Positions 45,701 through 57,413 of a stretch of 64,000 bases of DNA are shown here, in pieces. This DNA is from Blastobasis lacticolella (taxonomy: Eukaryota > Arthropoda > Insecta > Lepidoptera > Blastobasidae). The notes beneath the pieces were generated by a model. That model ran no database searches. It was not told where the DNA came from and worked only from the letters and a program-made list of their open reading frames with translations. Numbering within the stretch: the stretch's first letter is position 1; each line of letters opens with the position of its first letter. Location: assembly GCA_905147135.1 (NCBI GenBank), contig LR990052.1, forward strand, positions 14,880,200 through 14,944,199. Reading direction: 5' to 3'. The position numbers and the translations under genes were made by a program.

Positions 45701-48700
45701 ACATTTTGTAAAACTGGATAAAACGTTAAATGCATACTAGTGTAGAGACAATGTTTTACAATTACAGTACTTGTCAACCTGAGTGGTTCAGTTGGTTAAT
45801 ATAAGCGGTCTGCCACGCAGAGGTGCGGGTTCAATTCGCAGTCGGGCAGAAATTGAAATGATGAATTTTAATTTCTGTTACCGGTGTAGGTGTAATATGT
45901 ACAATAAGTATGTATATTAAAATATATATAAGTAGTTTATCAGTTGTAAAGCACCCATGACACAAGTTTTTCTTAATTTGGGTCTAGATTGCGCTGTGTG
46001 AATGGGTCCAAGCACATTTATTATTTTATTTATATACTCCTAAAAGCCTTAGCTGATCTCTGAGTGGCTCTATATGTAGGTGTGTGTCATATTGTTTTGG
46101 TTTAATCTTGGTGTGATAGATAAGTGCGCAGAGCTGCAGTGGCTATGTTTTTGCTGGGATGAACGGATTTTGTTCGGAATTTTTACTCAGATACTCAGTA
46201 AGATGTTGAAACAGTAAAACAAACCTGCTCTTATTCTCGTTATCCAAATGCTTGACGAATTGTTCCGAGGCAGAGTGGTGGTCGACAATAATAACGTTGT
46301 CTCTATGAAAGCTGTGCAGTACGGCAATGTTGATTTCCACCAGCGCCTTGTCTTTCCACAGAGATATAAGCGAGTTGGTGTCCGCTCCCATTTTGAGGGC
46401 TACTTTCTGGAATAGTTGAAACATATTATTGCTATTGTCTAACACAATTAGTGTCTAAATCATTAATAATATTAACTTGTATCTTATTTTCTATTAGAAT
46501 GTTAGCAATATGCCCCCAACAATATTATCACTAAATATAAATCGCTTTCACTCGAACAAAGGTAAACCAGCGTCTTTAACGAAAGCAACAGATGTTCGTG
46601 TTAATTTCTTTTGTCCATGAACGATTCTACGAGTTTAACTGGCCAGAAAATGATTCGCGAACTTTATTTCGGGGCAAACTTCGCAATTCACCCCAATTTG
46701 GACAATGTTGTCGTTGCTGTAAAAGCTTCTTGACAAATTCGTTTCTGTATTGCCAGGGACTTTGGCAACTTTTTTAAATGTCGGTTGAAGGAAGTTAACG
46801 TATTGGTATAATATTTACTCAAACTTTATTTGGGAGTTGTCGTACGCAGTGTATTTTTTTTAAATTCTTTACTCAATTTGTAATTTGGGCGTTTTTAGCA
46901 GTGTCTTTTTACAATTTATACTTAAGTCACCTTAAAATTGTTGTTTGAACATCTGGTAAACCAAATTCGATTAATGACCTATGGCAATGGTCATTTGACA
47001 TGGGTCAACCTACCCATGTGAATAAAATCAGAAATCAGAAACTCTTTATTGCTGTATTGTGTGTTTACAGATAATTGAAAATGTTGTGAAAAAAATGTGT
47101 ACCTGTGTAAAATGTGAAATAATTGTGGTGTCTCCTAATTGGCTAATAGATTTTATGTTATTGTATATTTTCTTTGTTGCACGCTGTGAGACATCCAAAT
47201 AAAATAAAATAATTTAATGCTAACCATTATGTATCATCAAAATCCTCAAATCTCACCTCAACGGCATTAAGTCGGTTCTCGTCGCTCAGGTTTCTGCAGC
47301 CGATCTCTGAACCCATGTACCACCCGTTGAAGGCACACGCGGTGAACTCCAGGCCTCCGCAGTCGAACCTCATGTTGGAGACAGCAGGCACAGCATACCA
47401 GCGGAGGCCCAACTCTTTGAACCACTCGTATCTAGGAGGCACATTGCAACGTTTTTATTTTGCAGTTTTTCAGCTATAGTAGATACCAATCAGTTAATGA
47501 TTACGCTGACAAGCGCTTAGGTACCATTCTTACGTACGAATTATGGAATTATTTCAAGTACTTTTTCATTACATGCATACATAAAGCTCACGCTTGTTTC
47601 AGTTTAAAAAAAGTACTAAGCTCATGTTTATAATACCTATAGAGTAGCTTTTTGTGACATAATTAGAACATCATTAAAATTTTATATGTCTTGAACATAA
47701 TAATAAAAATTAACTTGCTACTTAACTTACTTAAATAACAATTTACTTACTCGGGGTGCTCCATGTGAACTTCCATGATTATTTCCCGGGGGATGATGAA
47801 GAACTCGGGGTCTCGGCCGTCCGCAGACAATACTAGAGGAAGGATATCCCATGCCGTCTTTTCAGGTTTCCACCCCAGTCTGACACATATCTGGAGTGAT
47901 TTACAACTAATTATTCTTTGTATAAAACTAGAATATCAATATCAATAACAAGGTTGCCTATTATAGATTGAAACTTTCATTTAAAATATTTGTACCTCAG
48001 TAAATTCAACCTTTGAAGGATCACCAATCACAGTACCATCATCTTGCATATGGCCAGCGTAGCCAATCAGCTGCGGATTCCATATTCTGTAGTCATGTTT
48101 TCCGTCAGTGCGTTGGGGAAATAGTGTTATCGATGATCTAAAACAGAAAACAGATTGATTCTAATAGATTCCTTATTCAACAAGAATCTACAGCGCATTA
48201 CATTATAACACATTTTAAAGGTATATTCCGGGTTTCCTACCGCGTACCTTTGTTTACGAGTAGCCCGATAAAATGTGTGATAATTACCGCGATAGTTTAA
48301 AATATTACATTATATTACAACTAAACCAAGAACAAGTTACTTGCAAATAGGTAAGTTACAGATTCACGCTATGTTACTATTTGTTTCTTTTTCATTTCTT
48401 AAATTTTTTATTTAAACTGTTTCATATAAACATTTTTATAGTGTTTGTTACTGTAGCTGTGTTGAACCTTGTTTACTTAAATATTAAGCAAAATATTGTT
48501 TATTCCAGACAGAAATGCGCATTTTTTACTGACACAGCAACTTTGGATAAACGCTAATAGGAATTAATATTGAAAATATCAATGTTACCTTATGTTGCCC
48601 TTGTTTGTGGCATACTTGATGTGGTTACAAAGCGCTTCAAACATTCCGCTTGCCGTTGTCACCTCTCTGCAGTCGAATATCTGTTGGCAAAATGTTAGAG

Positions 48701-51700
48701 CTATGTAACAAGTCGTGTAAATTATTATTAGAAAGGTGCAACATTGATCTCATTCTAGTCTAAAAAGTCAAAAGTGCTCAATTAAGTCATTATGAAATAG
48801 CAACGAACTATTTTTAAAAAGCAAAGCCTAGAACTAATTCGAATTTATTCATTTATTTCAGGCAACTGAGGCCCATATTTATAAATACACACATACAAAT
48901 TACTAAAGATTATAATCATACAAGTAAAACTTAATGAATGTTATCATCATCATAGGATGATAGTTATGTATGTGTGTATGTAATTGTGTATGAGTGTAAC
49001 TCTTTAATAATTGTAACCACAAAAAATTACGCCAGCTTTTTGCATAAACCTTATTTTAATAAACAAACCATACCGGCTTCGCATTAATTTATGGATCCAC
49101 CTACACGTGAAGTTAAAGAAATCGCAAAACGTCGTGCCTCAAGGTCATATTAAAATCATCATCTATGTCCTATCCACTGTTAGACGTTATATAGGATTTA
49201 GTGCAGGGTTTGGCCATAACTATATAGCTACATATACACATTATCACACCGCTTTGTCCTCGTAGTGGAAAGCAAAAAGCATATTTGTTCCACTTGCTAC
49301 GGGCTGACAAACATCACTCGCTTCTTTTACATTCATCAACCTCTTCATACGTGCTCGTTGGTTTCTAGTACTTTTGATCTGATCTTTCTTTAAGTTACCA
49401 TATTCTCCATCACATAGTTATCATATGGTACGCTTGGCCGTATGGTGACGGCAGGTTAGAATACAACCTGTCACTAACCCCCTCTATATTCCCGCGGGTG
49501 TCGTATGAGGCGAGTTAGGGCCTACTTATTTAACAGATTACGTACAGCAGCGCTTTCTGATAAACATTAAGCTTTTCAACTGCGATTTCCAATCCCTGCC
49601 AAGTGTGGAGATTAGGGCAAAACCTTCCACTAATGTGGAGAAGGCTCTTAGCCTAGCAGTGGACTGTCACGGGCTGACGATGAGGTATCCTACGACGAAC
49701 GAATACAGTTGACCCAACGTGTCAAGCGTAGTGTTAAAGGAGCCACTGAAATCCTATCAGTGGCACTCTATTGTGGTAGTCATGACATAAGACATGTGGG
49801 TAATGACATCCCGTTTGCGCCTCGTTATAAAGTTTCCACTCTTTGCCTGAGCCCTAATTAAAAGTTCGCGATGCGGCTACGTCGCGTCGCGGCTTGGCGC
49901 GCCAAGAGGCGAAAACATTAACAACCGTCTGGGTAATTTAAAAGTAAATCGCGGGGAACAACCTGCTGTAATCGGCCATAGTAGGTTGTAGTTCAGTAGT
50001 CCTAGTTACGAATAAAATAAAGAGCATAATTATTACTTTTTATTTATTGATTATAGAATCAACGGCTCTCAAAACTGTTACGTCAGATTCAGAAAGCCTA
50101 TAGCAGATTTTTACTATACATATTGTATCATTATTGGAATATTAATCGTAGGCACAAATATTAATGATAGATACAGATTAAATAAAAGCAATATTATACT
50201 TGTTCTTTTATAATTACAAATCTATTACCTATATCACATTCAGAAAGCCTATATTGAGATTCTTCGCTACATAGTATATCATTATTTTCAACTCAACGTG
50301 CCTCACAGGCCACGGCCTGCTTCTTATAAGTAGACAGCGAGAGGGAGTTAGTCCGGGCTTAGATTATCTCCGATATCTCGCGTTTCACACATAATATCTC
50401 GCAGATATCTAATGTGTGCGTAGATTTCCTCGCAATCTCCCGGGTGTTCTCCACAATGAAGTAATCCGAATTATCGACATAGCTTAGATAACTTAAAATT
50501 ACGCGATTGACCTGTAGTGGCAGTAGGCTGGCCACATACCTATGCCGAAAAACCGACACCCACAGCAGGCCCAGGGGTGAATGAGTTCTTGAACGGAGAC
50601 CGCGACTCGGCAAGCGTTGTGTAGGGTGTTCTCCAGACAGGTGGAGTGTCCAGGTGGAGTTTAAGCTGTCTAATTTCAGTCACTACGGCTTTTTTATACA
50701 ATTTTTTGACAAACGACTAAACAGCACATTTTTTGGGCAGTGTCAAGTGTGTCAACTACCGTTACATCTACGATTCACACATTTTAAAGGTATGTTCCGG
50801 GTTTCCTACCGCGTACTTTTGTTTAAGAATAGCACGATATTTCGACGTAGTTGCATGCATGCATGCATCATGTCGTCCCGTGACCATGTATCTAAGAAAC
50901 CCGGAACATTCCTTTAAAATATGTGATAATAACCGCGATAATTTAAAACATTATCTACAATTCACTTTGCATGTAAGAAAATTTGCGGAACGGCAGGCGT
51001 TGTTTTCCTGAATGTCTCACACCTTATCCATCAAACCGGACACAATACTATATTCATAAAACTGTGCAATACTTATATATGTATTTGATTGTAACTAAAT
51101 ATTATTGCTATAAAACTGTGAAATAAATAAATAAACCGAAAAGGAACAAAGCAAGCATTGTGTTTGGTGACGGAAATAAATAAGGTAAAAATATTAAGTC
51201 GAACCTCACCGAGTAAGAGCTCACCGATATCACCTCAACACAAAACACGTTTCTTTGGCCGATAAACAGCTATTACGATTCATACTTTATCTCTTGAGAG
51301 CAAATAGCGAGGCAAAAAATGAATCGATCGCTAAAAGCGAAGAAAGCATCCGGTCTATTCAATCCCACGGTCATAATAGCATTATTATATTTATCATCGC
51401 CGCACCTCGAGTGAACGTTATTTTGAACCATTTGAATAAATCGAGCATTCACAAAGGTTGCCGCGACAGCGGGACGCCCTCGTCCACGTCTCAGGGAAAA
51501 TATTAAAGAAATCCCTCTGAATGTTTTAAATTTGTATCTCCCTTCATTTAGTTAATAGCTCCATGTGAATGTAAGACACAAACAATTTTTTGAACAAAAT
51601 TCTGTTTTACTTTATGTTACTCACAGCACCCAATGCCTACGGTAGAGTAACAGCTATATAGTATGAATGAAATTGAAACTACGCAGTACTTTTAGTATTC

Positions 51701-54092
51701 AAATATTATGCTTAACAACATTCATATCGGATATAAATATGCAACATAAGGATTTCCTTGTTGGACCTGCTATCCGTTAGTTCAGGTGTCCCGCAGGGTT
51801 GACACCTTGGACCGTTGTTATTCTACACGGATTATCGTTGAAATCGACAAATAGACGCGTTCTGTTAGAAAGGGCACCGTGGGCTACTCTAGCGATTGGA
51901 TTATTAGTGTAACGTTAGGCAGAGGGCTGAATCTTTCTACTAATTTGTTCCAATACAATTCTATACTTACTGTCCTGTCCAGTAGCATAAACTGTAAAAA
52001 ATATCGAATTGAAAGGAAAAATTCCCCTTTTTCCTTCTTGTAAATCAGTCCTCGGATTTCCTAGTAATCCAATTTTACGTTTTCGTGGATACCTGATGGT
52101 AATAGGGGACCCTTTAGATCTTTTCTCGAGGATCCCAACGAATCGGTTCAGAAATACAGTTTGATTCACGTTATTGAGTAATCGTTGGGTTACTCGTAAG
52201 TTGAAATTATTAGTAAAGTCAAAGTTAACGTTGAACATTAATAATGCAGTATGAAAACGAATATCGACGTATATATTCAACTAAGCTTTTAGTAACTTTT
52301 CATTAACTCATTTCTGAATTGGCGTTTAGCGTTAAAAGCTTAGGTTTCGGAAAGTTAATATTAAATGAGAAAATTATTGCAATATTACGAATATTAATAT
52401 AACTTATATTACACTCATGAAACGTTAATATTTTACAGAATCAAGATTGAGTTGTGTATGTTATACAAGCGGGCCCCCTTGATGGTATGTCATAACCTCT
52501 GCTCTATAGACATTGGCAACATCAGGGGTATCGCCAATTCGTTGCCCACCTCTATAACACGTTGCTCTGGCTGCAAACAGGCAAATGCCCCTTCACTGCT
52601 AATACCACGGTTACCCAAATCCCCACCTAATGGAGCACTGGAAACCTTACTTATCGGCAGGAACGCAAACTATTTTTAAATAGTATTGCTATAACGTTGT
52701 CAATCAGTTTCGAATTAATAGTTTAATATTAAAACGCGGTCATATCGAGAAATTAAAAATAACATACTTTAAATTGGTAAAAAAGTTGTTGTTATTTTAA
52801 AAAATTGCGATGTCGACTTTTTTATAAAAAGTATTTCGTTAAAATTGTTTTATTTCATCGTTGAATATGACTTATTTTCTGGCCGAAGTTTTTAATATTA
52901 AACATGATGTATGTACAGATTATATCAATGAGATTTTGTTTTATATTTTTAGAGTTTGTACGCGGGAGGCATGAAGTCGATCGTTGTGGAAGGTCCACGC
53001 CTATAATTATTACAGAAGCAGGACGTTCTGCGACTGAGATGTTTTTTATGACTTAGGCGTACCTACTATAAAATTCCAACGTTCTCGTACATACTAATCC
53101 CTGTGCAGTAAGTTACGCTGATATAAAGTTGTTTGTTAATTTTTAAGTTTGATGTTACTCAAAGTCATGACAGAGCAATTGATGAACTGAGAAATGGACG
53201 GAGACCGACTAGACGAACCGCAGAATTTACGTCAGCTCTACTAAGCGGACATCAGTGCCATGGATTAAGTTAAAGGTAAAACCCTTAAATATTTACCTGC
53301 AGTTTCCTCCACTGTATCCTGCCGATACACCTGCTAGCATTCCTCCAGGCCAGCTTGGCCCCGAAGACCAGCTCAGAATTCTTTAGCTGGTAAGTTCCAG
53401 TATCGTTCAGTTCCTTCTTAACAGCTTTCAACCGATTCGAATGCGCATCGGTATTCTCTCTGGAACAATTTGGAATAATAAATTATATGCTTTCGGTATT
53501 TGGGAGAATACGTCTAGTTAAATGTACTGTATCTATATACAGTACATTTAACTAGACGTATTCTGCACTCTAATTTTGAGTGCCTATGCACTCTAATTTT
53601 GAAGAGGTAAGTCTTAATCAATTTGTTATCTAATCTTTCAAGAACCATAATTAAAGTGATTGTTTCAAGATCATTAGCGTTTTTATGTCATACGGTAAAC
53701 GAACAGGCAAGCGAGCCACCTGATGGACAGTGATCACCGCTGGGTTAGCTGAGAATAATCAGGGTGGGTGTGAAATCTGTGGATTAAAACTCAGTGTTTC
53801 TTTAGGACGGTGCTCTTGATTGTGTCAGGGTCTGAGGTGATGTGAGAAGAAGTGTTGGGCTTCTTCTGTAAAAATATATTTATCCGTGTACATACCTAGT
53901 TCCTATTTCAAACTGTAGTTATAAATATACTATCAAAATTACATTTCGTACGCACCTGTGAATCGACGCATAGTACTGTTTAAGAAAGACCTGCGCCTCC
54001 TGGTACACCTGTTCGGAGTCGCGCGGGGTATCGCCTCTCCCGGGGATGTTGAGGATGCTGGCCTGGCATAGCCTCTCATTGCAACTTCTGTT
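40088..54092 (-). CDS. Nos: Nitric oxide synthase, 21 exons, 5' end missing
   Basis: Makes nitric oxide and citrulline from arginine, oxygen and NADPH, using heme, tetrahydrobiopterin, FMN, FAD and calmodulin. Exons in transcript order (high to low): 53956-54092, 53297-53459, 48589-48680, 47996-48137, 47751-47890, 47257-47431, 46225-46406, 44972-45086, 44042-44269, 43849-43953, 43698-43768, 43466-43569, 43031-43260, 42484-42729, 42238-42391, 41556-41725, 41274-41484, 41102-41189, 40740-41016, 40452-40643, 40088-40207. All introns are GT-AG and phases join without a break (3,342 nt, 1,113 residues plus TAG). Landmarks seen: CNERLC zinc loop, [13 protein letters not shown] heme-cysteine motif, [10 protein letters not shown] with the substrate glutamate, [30 protein letters not shown], and the C-terminal [10 protein letters not shown]. 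No frameshift or in-frame stop was seen. Insect NOS is usually about 1,200 residues, so roughly 80-100 N-terminal residues are unaccounted for. Which of the lepidopteran NOS paralogues this is cannot be told from the sequence alone. Confidence 0.96.
42484..43953 (-). other. Nos: NOS FMN module with autoinhibitory-type insert
   Basis: Exon 43,849-43,953 has [18 protein letters not shown], a flavodoxin FMN-binding segment. Exons 43,698-43,768 and 43,466-43,569 encode a polar Ser/Thr/Lys/Asn-rich stretch ([19 protein letters not shown] and onward), placed where constitutive NOS enzymes carry the autoinhibitory loop. Exon 43,031-43,260 returns to conserved sequence: [20 protein letters not shown] and [16 protein letters not shown]. 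Exon 42,484-42,729 starts the connecting/FAD region. The donor of exon 43,849-43,953 is ambiguous: GTATGA after a GTG codon (used here) or GTGGTA three bases earlier, adding or removing one valine. Confidence 0.88.
42830..42960 (+). repeat. RTE-like 3' remnant in NOS intron
   Basis: TAGAGGCCGACCTAAGAAAA and GTACGTGAAGGATGACATGC resemble the RGRPKKRW..VKDDM end of RTE-type elements, followed by GATGATA repeats. Short and diverged. Confidence 0.35.
44042..44269 (-). other. Nos: NOS calmodulin-binding linker and start of FMN module
   Basis: This single 76-codon exon carries the basic amphipathic stretch between oxygenase and reductase halves: [20 protein letters not shown], then [20 protein letters not shown]. 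The first part fits the NOS calmodulin-binding helix and ATETGKS is the FMN phosphate loop. The exon ends in GHVFNAQ before a GTAAGT donor. The layout, together with the FMN-domain insert further on, suggests a calcium/calmodulin-dependent enzyme of the constitutive type. That regulatory reading is inference from family knowledge. Confidence 0.9.
44590..44885. repeat. Two LINE tails in opposite orientation in NOS intron
   Basis: 44,590-44,690 runs on the plus strand (CTCGGCAATACGAAAGTG, ACCTTAGTGGTATAAAAA). 44,745-44,880 is the same family on the minus strand (plus-strand text CGGGTCACCTGATGGAAAGT, GTGGACATCAGCAACACC). They lie about 60 bp apart. Confidence 0.55.
45775..46040 (+). repeat. SINE family B in NOS intron
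   Basis: CTGAGTGGTTCAGTTGGTTA, GGTGCGGGTTCAATTCGCAG (B-box), ACAGAAATTGAAATGATGAA, ATATAAGTAGTTTATCAG and a T-rich tail. It is the best preserved copy of the family here, antisense to NOS transcription. Confidence 0.7.
48209..48310. repeat. MITE copy 1 (central deletion), NOS intron
   Basis: CACATTTTAAAGGTATATTC and CGGGTTTCCTACCGCGTAC, then GTGTGATAATTACCGCGATA and TTTAAAATATTA. Compared with copy 2 it lacks the middle and nearly the whole right arm. Confidence 0.6.
49430..49690 (+). repeat. Dispersed repeat, LINE tail type 2, NOS intron
   Basis: GCGGGTGTCGTATGAGGCGA, TGCCAAGTGTGGAGATTAGG and CTAGCAGTGGACTGTCACGG match the order at 31,470-31,680. Confidence 0.55.
50085..50285 (+). repeat. 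Partial tandem duplication of about 147 bp, NOS intron
   Basis: CATTCAGAAAGCCTATA..GATT..TA..ACATA..TATCATTATT occurs at 50,088-50,134 and again at 50,237-50,284. Confidence 0.5.
50776..50955. repeat. MITE copy 2 with 32-bp inverted arms, NOS intron
   Basis: Arms 50,776-50,807 and 50,894-50,925 match as inverted repeats at 29 of 32 bases (ATTTTAAAGG, GTTCCGGGTTTC). Between them is a GCATGCATGCATGCAT run. The left interior (CTACCGCGTACTTTTGTTTA) and right outer flank (GTGATAATAACCGCGATAAT) are both shared with copy 1. Confidence 0.65.
52470..52570 (-). repeat. LINE 3' tail fragment, NOS intron
   Basis: Plus-strand GGTATGTCATAACCTCTGCT, TAGACATTGGCAACATCAGG and GGTATCGCCAATTCGTTGCC are a diverged antisense copy of the tail seen at 44,770-44,830. 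Confidence 0.4.
53507..53562. repeat. Perfect hairpin, 26-bp arms, 4-nt loop, NOS intron 53.46-53.96 kb
   Basis: AATACGTCTAGTTAAATGTA and six more bases (53,507-53,532) are exactly repeated inverted at 53,537-53,562; loop CTAT. Directly after it GCACTCTAATTTTGA occurs twice (53,565 and 53,589), the first copy closing a small GCACTC/GAGTGC stem. Confidence 0.9.
53695..53750 (-). repeat. LINE 3' tail fragment
   Basis: Plus-strand GAACAGGCAAGCGAGCCACC and TGATGGACAGTGATCACCGC are antisense tail sequence, between two NOS exons. Confidence 0.45.
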
Positions 54093-54179
54093 CTGTAATA
54101 CAATGAAACGATACAAATGAGCATTGTCAAACTGTATTTTTTGTCTTACTACATAATATATGGAGGGAATAAAATGCAT

Positions 54180-56930
54180 TTTTATTAGCTATTTGCTAAT
54201 CATTGTATTTACTTATTGTTTAATACAACAGTATTTAAAGTTTTTGTTTCATCTCATTTTTGAAAGTGCTCTTTTTGTTGTAGTCAAAAAAGCCTTAACG
54301 AATATCTTACAACGATTGTCGAGGGCCGGCTGGTAGTAAAATAAGTTATATTAATTATTCAAGCAAGTATCTACATTTAGCATCATTTGTAGCTTTGTAC
54401 TATCAGAGCAACAATAAGACAATATTATGGCATGTTACTAAAATGTAGATACTACTGAGTGTACCCTATTTCTGTTTCATTTTATTTTTCAATTGTTCAC
54501 TTTCCATTTTCATTCTTATCCTATACCACTAGCACTACTGGTCTATTTCCATTAATTCCGTTAATTATCTGCTTCAGTTTTTACACTATTTCGAGATACA
54601 CGATTACATTGACAATTTTGTCATAGACAGAAATAAACTGATTGTATTAGATTGAGCCAACAATTATAAATAGCAAAATTTACGCTTGAATCATGAATCA
54701 TATTGTTCGTATATAAATCAGCCTTGTTAGGACGTAATTTATCATACTTCGCGTGAAAGGAAAACACGTAACAATCAGAGCAACATTCTGACTATAGTAC
54801 CTTTATACACAGTGATAGATAGATTATGCCATCTCAGTCATGACTAATGACGTTATGTTACTACAAGTGTGTTATTTCACTGTAGCTATGCTTTAGGAAC
54901 GCAAATCATAAAGTTTTTTTTTTATATCACGAGGGGAAAATGCGAATTAATTATCACCCAGGTGTTGCCGACACTGTAAAAATTCCTTCAAAATTTTATT
55001 CCAAGGTGTGAGAATGGTCCAGTCGATTTGGTGGTAGATTTGCGGACCTAGTTTTACGTTTTTGCGTAACCTTATCCATCCCACGCTGAGTGACTTTGAG
55101 ATGTCTGATAGGGACCCAGACGCAATGTTTCCATCCCATATGTCACACACTGGACAAAGACCTTCGCCTTGAGGTAATGAGGTATTTTGGTTGAAAGGAT
55201 TTATTGCAATTTTCTAAACGCTACCCAACAAAGTTGGATTCGCGATTAACCTCTTTCTCCTGTTTTCTCATGCCTCTAATTATGTTGGCTACCTTATTCT
55301 TCAAACCGGAACACAACAACGGAAAAATTGTTGCTAGACGGAAGCAATAAAATCTTTTGCAAAAAAACAAAACATGGGCAATTATAAGTTGGCTTTGGTG
55401 TAAAAGGTATTTTGGATCAGTTGGGCACCTTAGGAACTCTAGACCTCCTCCATCCATGCTCGTGCAAGATCCGAGAAAGTTCCCAGGAGGAGATCCAAGC
55501 TCTCCAAATCGTGTCGATTATGTGAAAATTGCACTCGTTAGACTACTACCGGTATACCACGTTTACCCTAAAGCCGTAAATAATAATTTCATAGTTTCAT
55601 AATAATAATGATAATATTCTTGATATATTGATAATTGATTGAACTCCCGAGAGTATTCAATCAGTAATTTACGGTAACTAATAAAAATCTAGGTAATACC
55701 TACAAGAAACCGTTCTCACGTCTGAATGAGTTTTACGAAATCTTATTCTACTTACCGGCAGTCAGTTGTTGTTACCAAGCTGAATATCAACGCTAATGTG
55801 ACGATAATTGGCTCACAGTTGGATTCTGAGAATTGTGATTCTCGTCCATTGTAACCAGAAGTCCAATAAATTGCATACCTAATTGATTGGACTTCTAGTT
55901 CTGAGATATTTTAGCGCCTTAGAATTTATATTGCTTGTAATTGGTAAGTATTGTTTGGTACGTGGGAAGTTAAATACGTGGAAACTGTAATTGAAACTGA
56001 CTAGGGTCAATTAAATTATCGATTGTGAATTTCAGTTTGATTTCTGAAGCTTCCTGCATTGAAAAGTTAGGGTAAGAAATAAAGAAAAACAGTCAATTTG
56101 AAGTACCCGTTCACAAGTATAGAGATTTATATTGTCAAATAAGCCTAGGTTTAATAGCAATATTTTTTATACCGCTAAGCTGATTCTGGCAAACAAGCTA
56201 ACGGCCTGCCTGATCATAAAACTTTAAAATAGATTAAATATAAAATGGTAAATGGTAATAAAATAAATATGGTAATTACTAACCATATAAGTAGATAAAT
56301 GACGATTAAAACTCGTATGCAAGATCTTAATATGTCCCGTTATGATTAGACACTAAATAACTAATAGTGCCTATAATTTAGTCATTTTTATCGATGTATA
56401 ATTAAGTCACGTTTTTATTCAATAGGTACTCAGTACGCAGAATCGCATAAGTGTATTCTCATTAAGTTAAGTTGCCCCTTGTAAGAGGCACTTGGAGATG
56501 CCAATTTAGCATGACATGTTTGCATAAATATGTAAATTGACTTTTATCTCCGTATGTCTTGAAACGGAGTCTCGGTTCCGTAAATAACACTGGTATTTGT
56601 TCCCTAAGCAATAGTACCATATTTGTATGCATGGAAGTGACCTGTCGTATCAAGATCACTTTGTTTTTCTCAATTTTAACGTAAACCGAGCTTCAAGCAA
56701 TTTTCTGTGTCATAAATTTAATTTTCCTTCTGCGACTCCTTTTGCGGTTAGATTGTTTGGTACACCGTTTGTTCGAGATTCATGTATGTAAATTATATTT
56801 ATCTAGTCTAATGTAGCTCTAAAGGTGGTTGTAAAACGATTAGATGAGCTGCCGAGCGGCCAGCGAGTCGCCGTCCGTCAGACGGTCCCCGGAAAAAAAA
56901 GAGCTACTTCTTCACTTGTGCTGATCTCAC
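54180..56930. other. Upstream of placed NOS exons, no gene recognised
   Basis: I looked on the minus strand for the N-terminal NOS stretch that precedes the zinc loop (family pattern RLxNxxTGxxxxDTLH) and did not find it. Minus frames at 54,947-55,150 and 55,221-55,457 and a plus frame at 55,357-55,602 are open but unrecognised. AGAAGTCCAAT and ATTGGACTTCT form an inverted pair at 55,858-55,897. Confidence 0.4.
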
Positions 56931-56931
56931 C

Positions 56932-57181
56932 GATTGGGCGCTTTTATAATTAGTAACGTGACGATATTGTCGTGGATGTCCACGATATAGAGAAGAGGTG
57001 GTATAAAAGGGATATGTTTCGAGAAAAATATTATATAATCGGTAAAATAAAAAACATCTCGAGACGACAATGTTTTTGTTCTGTGGCAAACCGGAAGAAC
57101 AGTCACACTCCTGTCGTATTTAAAATGGATGACCCTTCATGTTACCGTCGTCACAATACAAGTTATAAAAGCGCCAATTGA
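56932..57181. repeat. 250-bp MITE with about 31-bp inverted ends
   Basis: The left end ATTGGGCGCTTTTATAATTA with GTAACGTGACGA and the reverse of the right end AATTGGCGCTTTTATAACTT with GTATTGTGACGA match at most positions. No target duplication is clear. The 69-codon plus frame and 61-codon minus frame inside are by-products. Confidence 0.55.
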
Positions 57182-57309
57182 CACCAATTCCACACATGAA
57201 ATAATTACATATCAACACCAGTGATGGTGTAGAGGTAAAATACCACAGTCCCACACTATACATAATACTTTCTATACATATTTAGTTTAAACACGAATAG
57301 GTATTCATC

Positions 57310-57412
57310 ATGTTGGCGTTAATGCCCTGGTTGTGCTCTCGCGCACGAGGCCCCGGGTCCGCGTTGACCATGATCCAGGATTTGGCAAATCAGGTGATTA
57401 CAGTGGAGCGAC
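57310..57412 (-). repeat. SINE family A, truncated at a hairpin
   Basis: GCCCTGGTTGTGCTCTCGCG, TGACCATGATCCAGGATTTG and ATTACAGTGGAGCGACT are antisense body. Homology stops at 57,412, two bases before the hairpin starts. Confidence 0.65.
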
Positions 57413-57413
57413 T

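Larger units (their letters stand above)
44972..54092 (-). other. Nos: NOS oxygenase (heme) module, first eight placed exons
   Basis: These exons encode the heme/biopterin/arginine-binding half. The first placed exon carries Cys-X4-Cys (CNERLC), the pair that forms the inter-subunit zinc tetrathiolate in NOS dimers. The next has the proximal heme ligand in SRCIGRIQW. Exons at 47,996-48,680 carry [15 protein letters not shown] and [18 protein letters not shown]. Exon 47,257-47,431 holds [18 protein letters not shown] and WYMGSEIG, whose glutamate binds the substrate guanidino group in the family. Exon 46,225-46,406 has [19 protein letters not shown] and [12 protein letters not shown]; exon 44,972-45,086 has [13 protein letters not shown] and VFHQEM. 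The intron between 48,680 and 53,297 is 4.6 kb and full of repeat insertions; most other introns are shorter than 1.3 kb. Confidence 0.93.

Noticed and set aside
54947..55457. Candidate upstream NOS exons on the minus strand
   Set aside because: The peptides show no resemblance to the N-terminal NOS region and no donor leads to the 54,092 acceptor in a supported way.
56904..57181. Open frames on both strands around 57 kb
   Set aside because: They are enclosed by the inverted ends of a 250-bp MITE.
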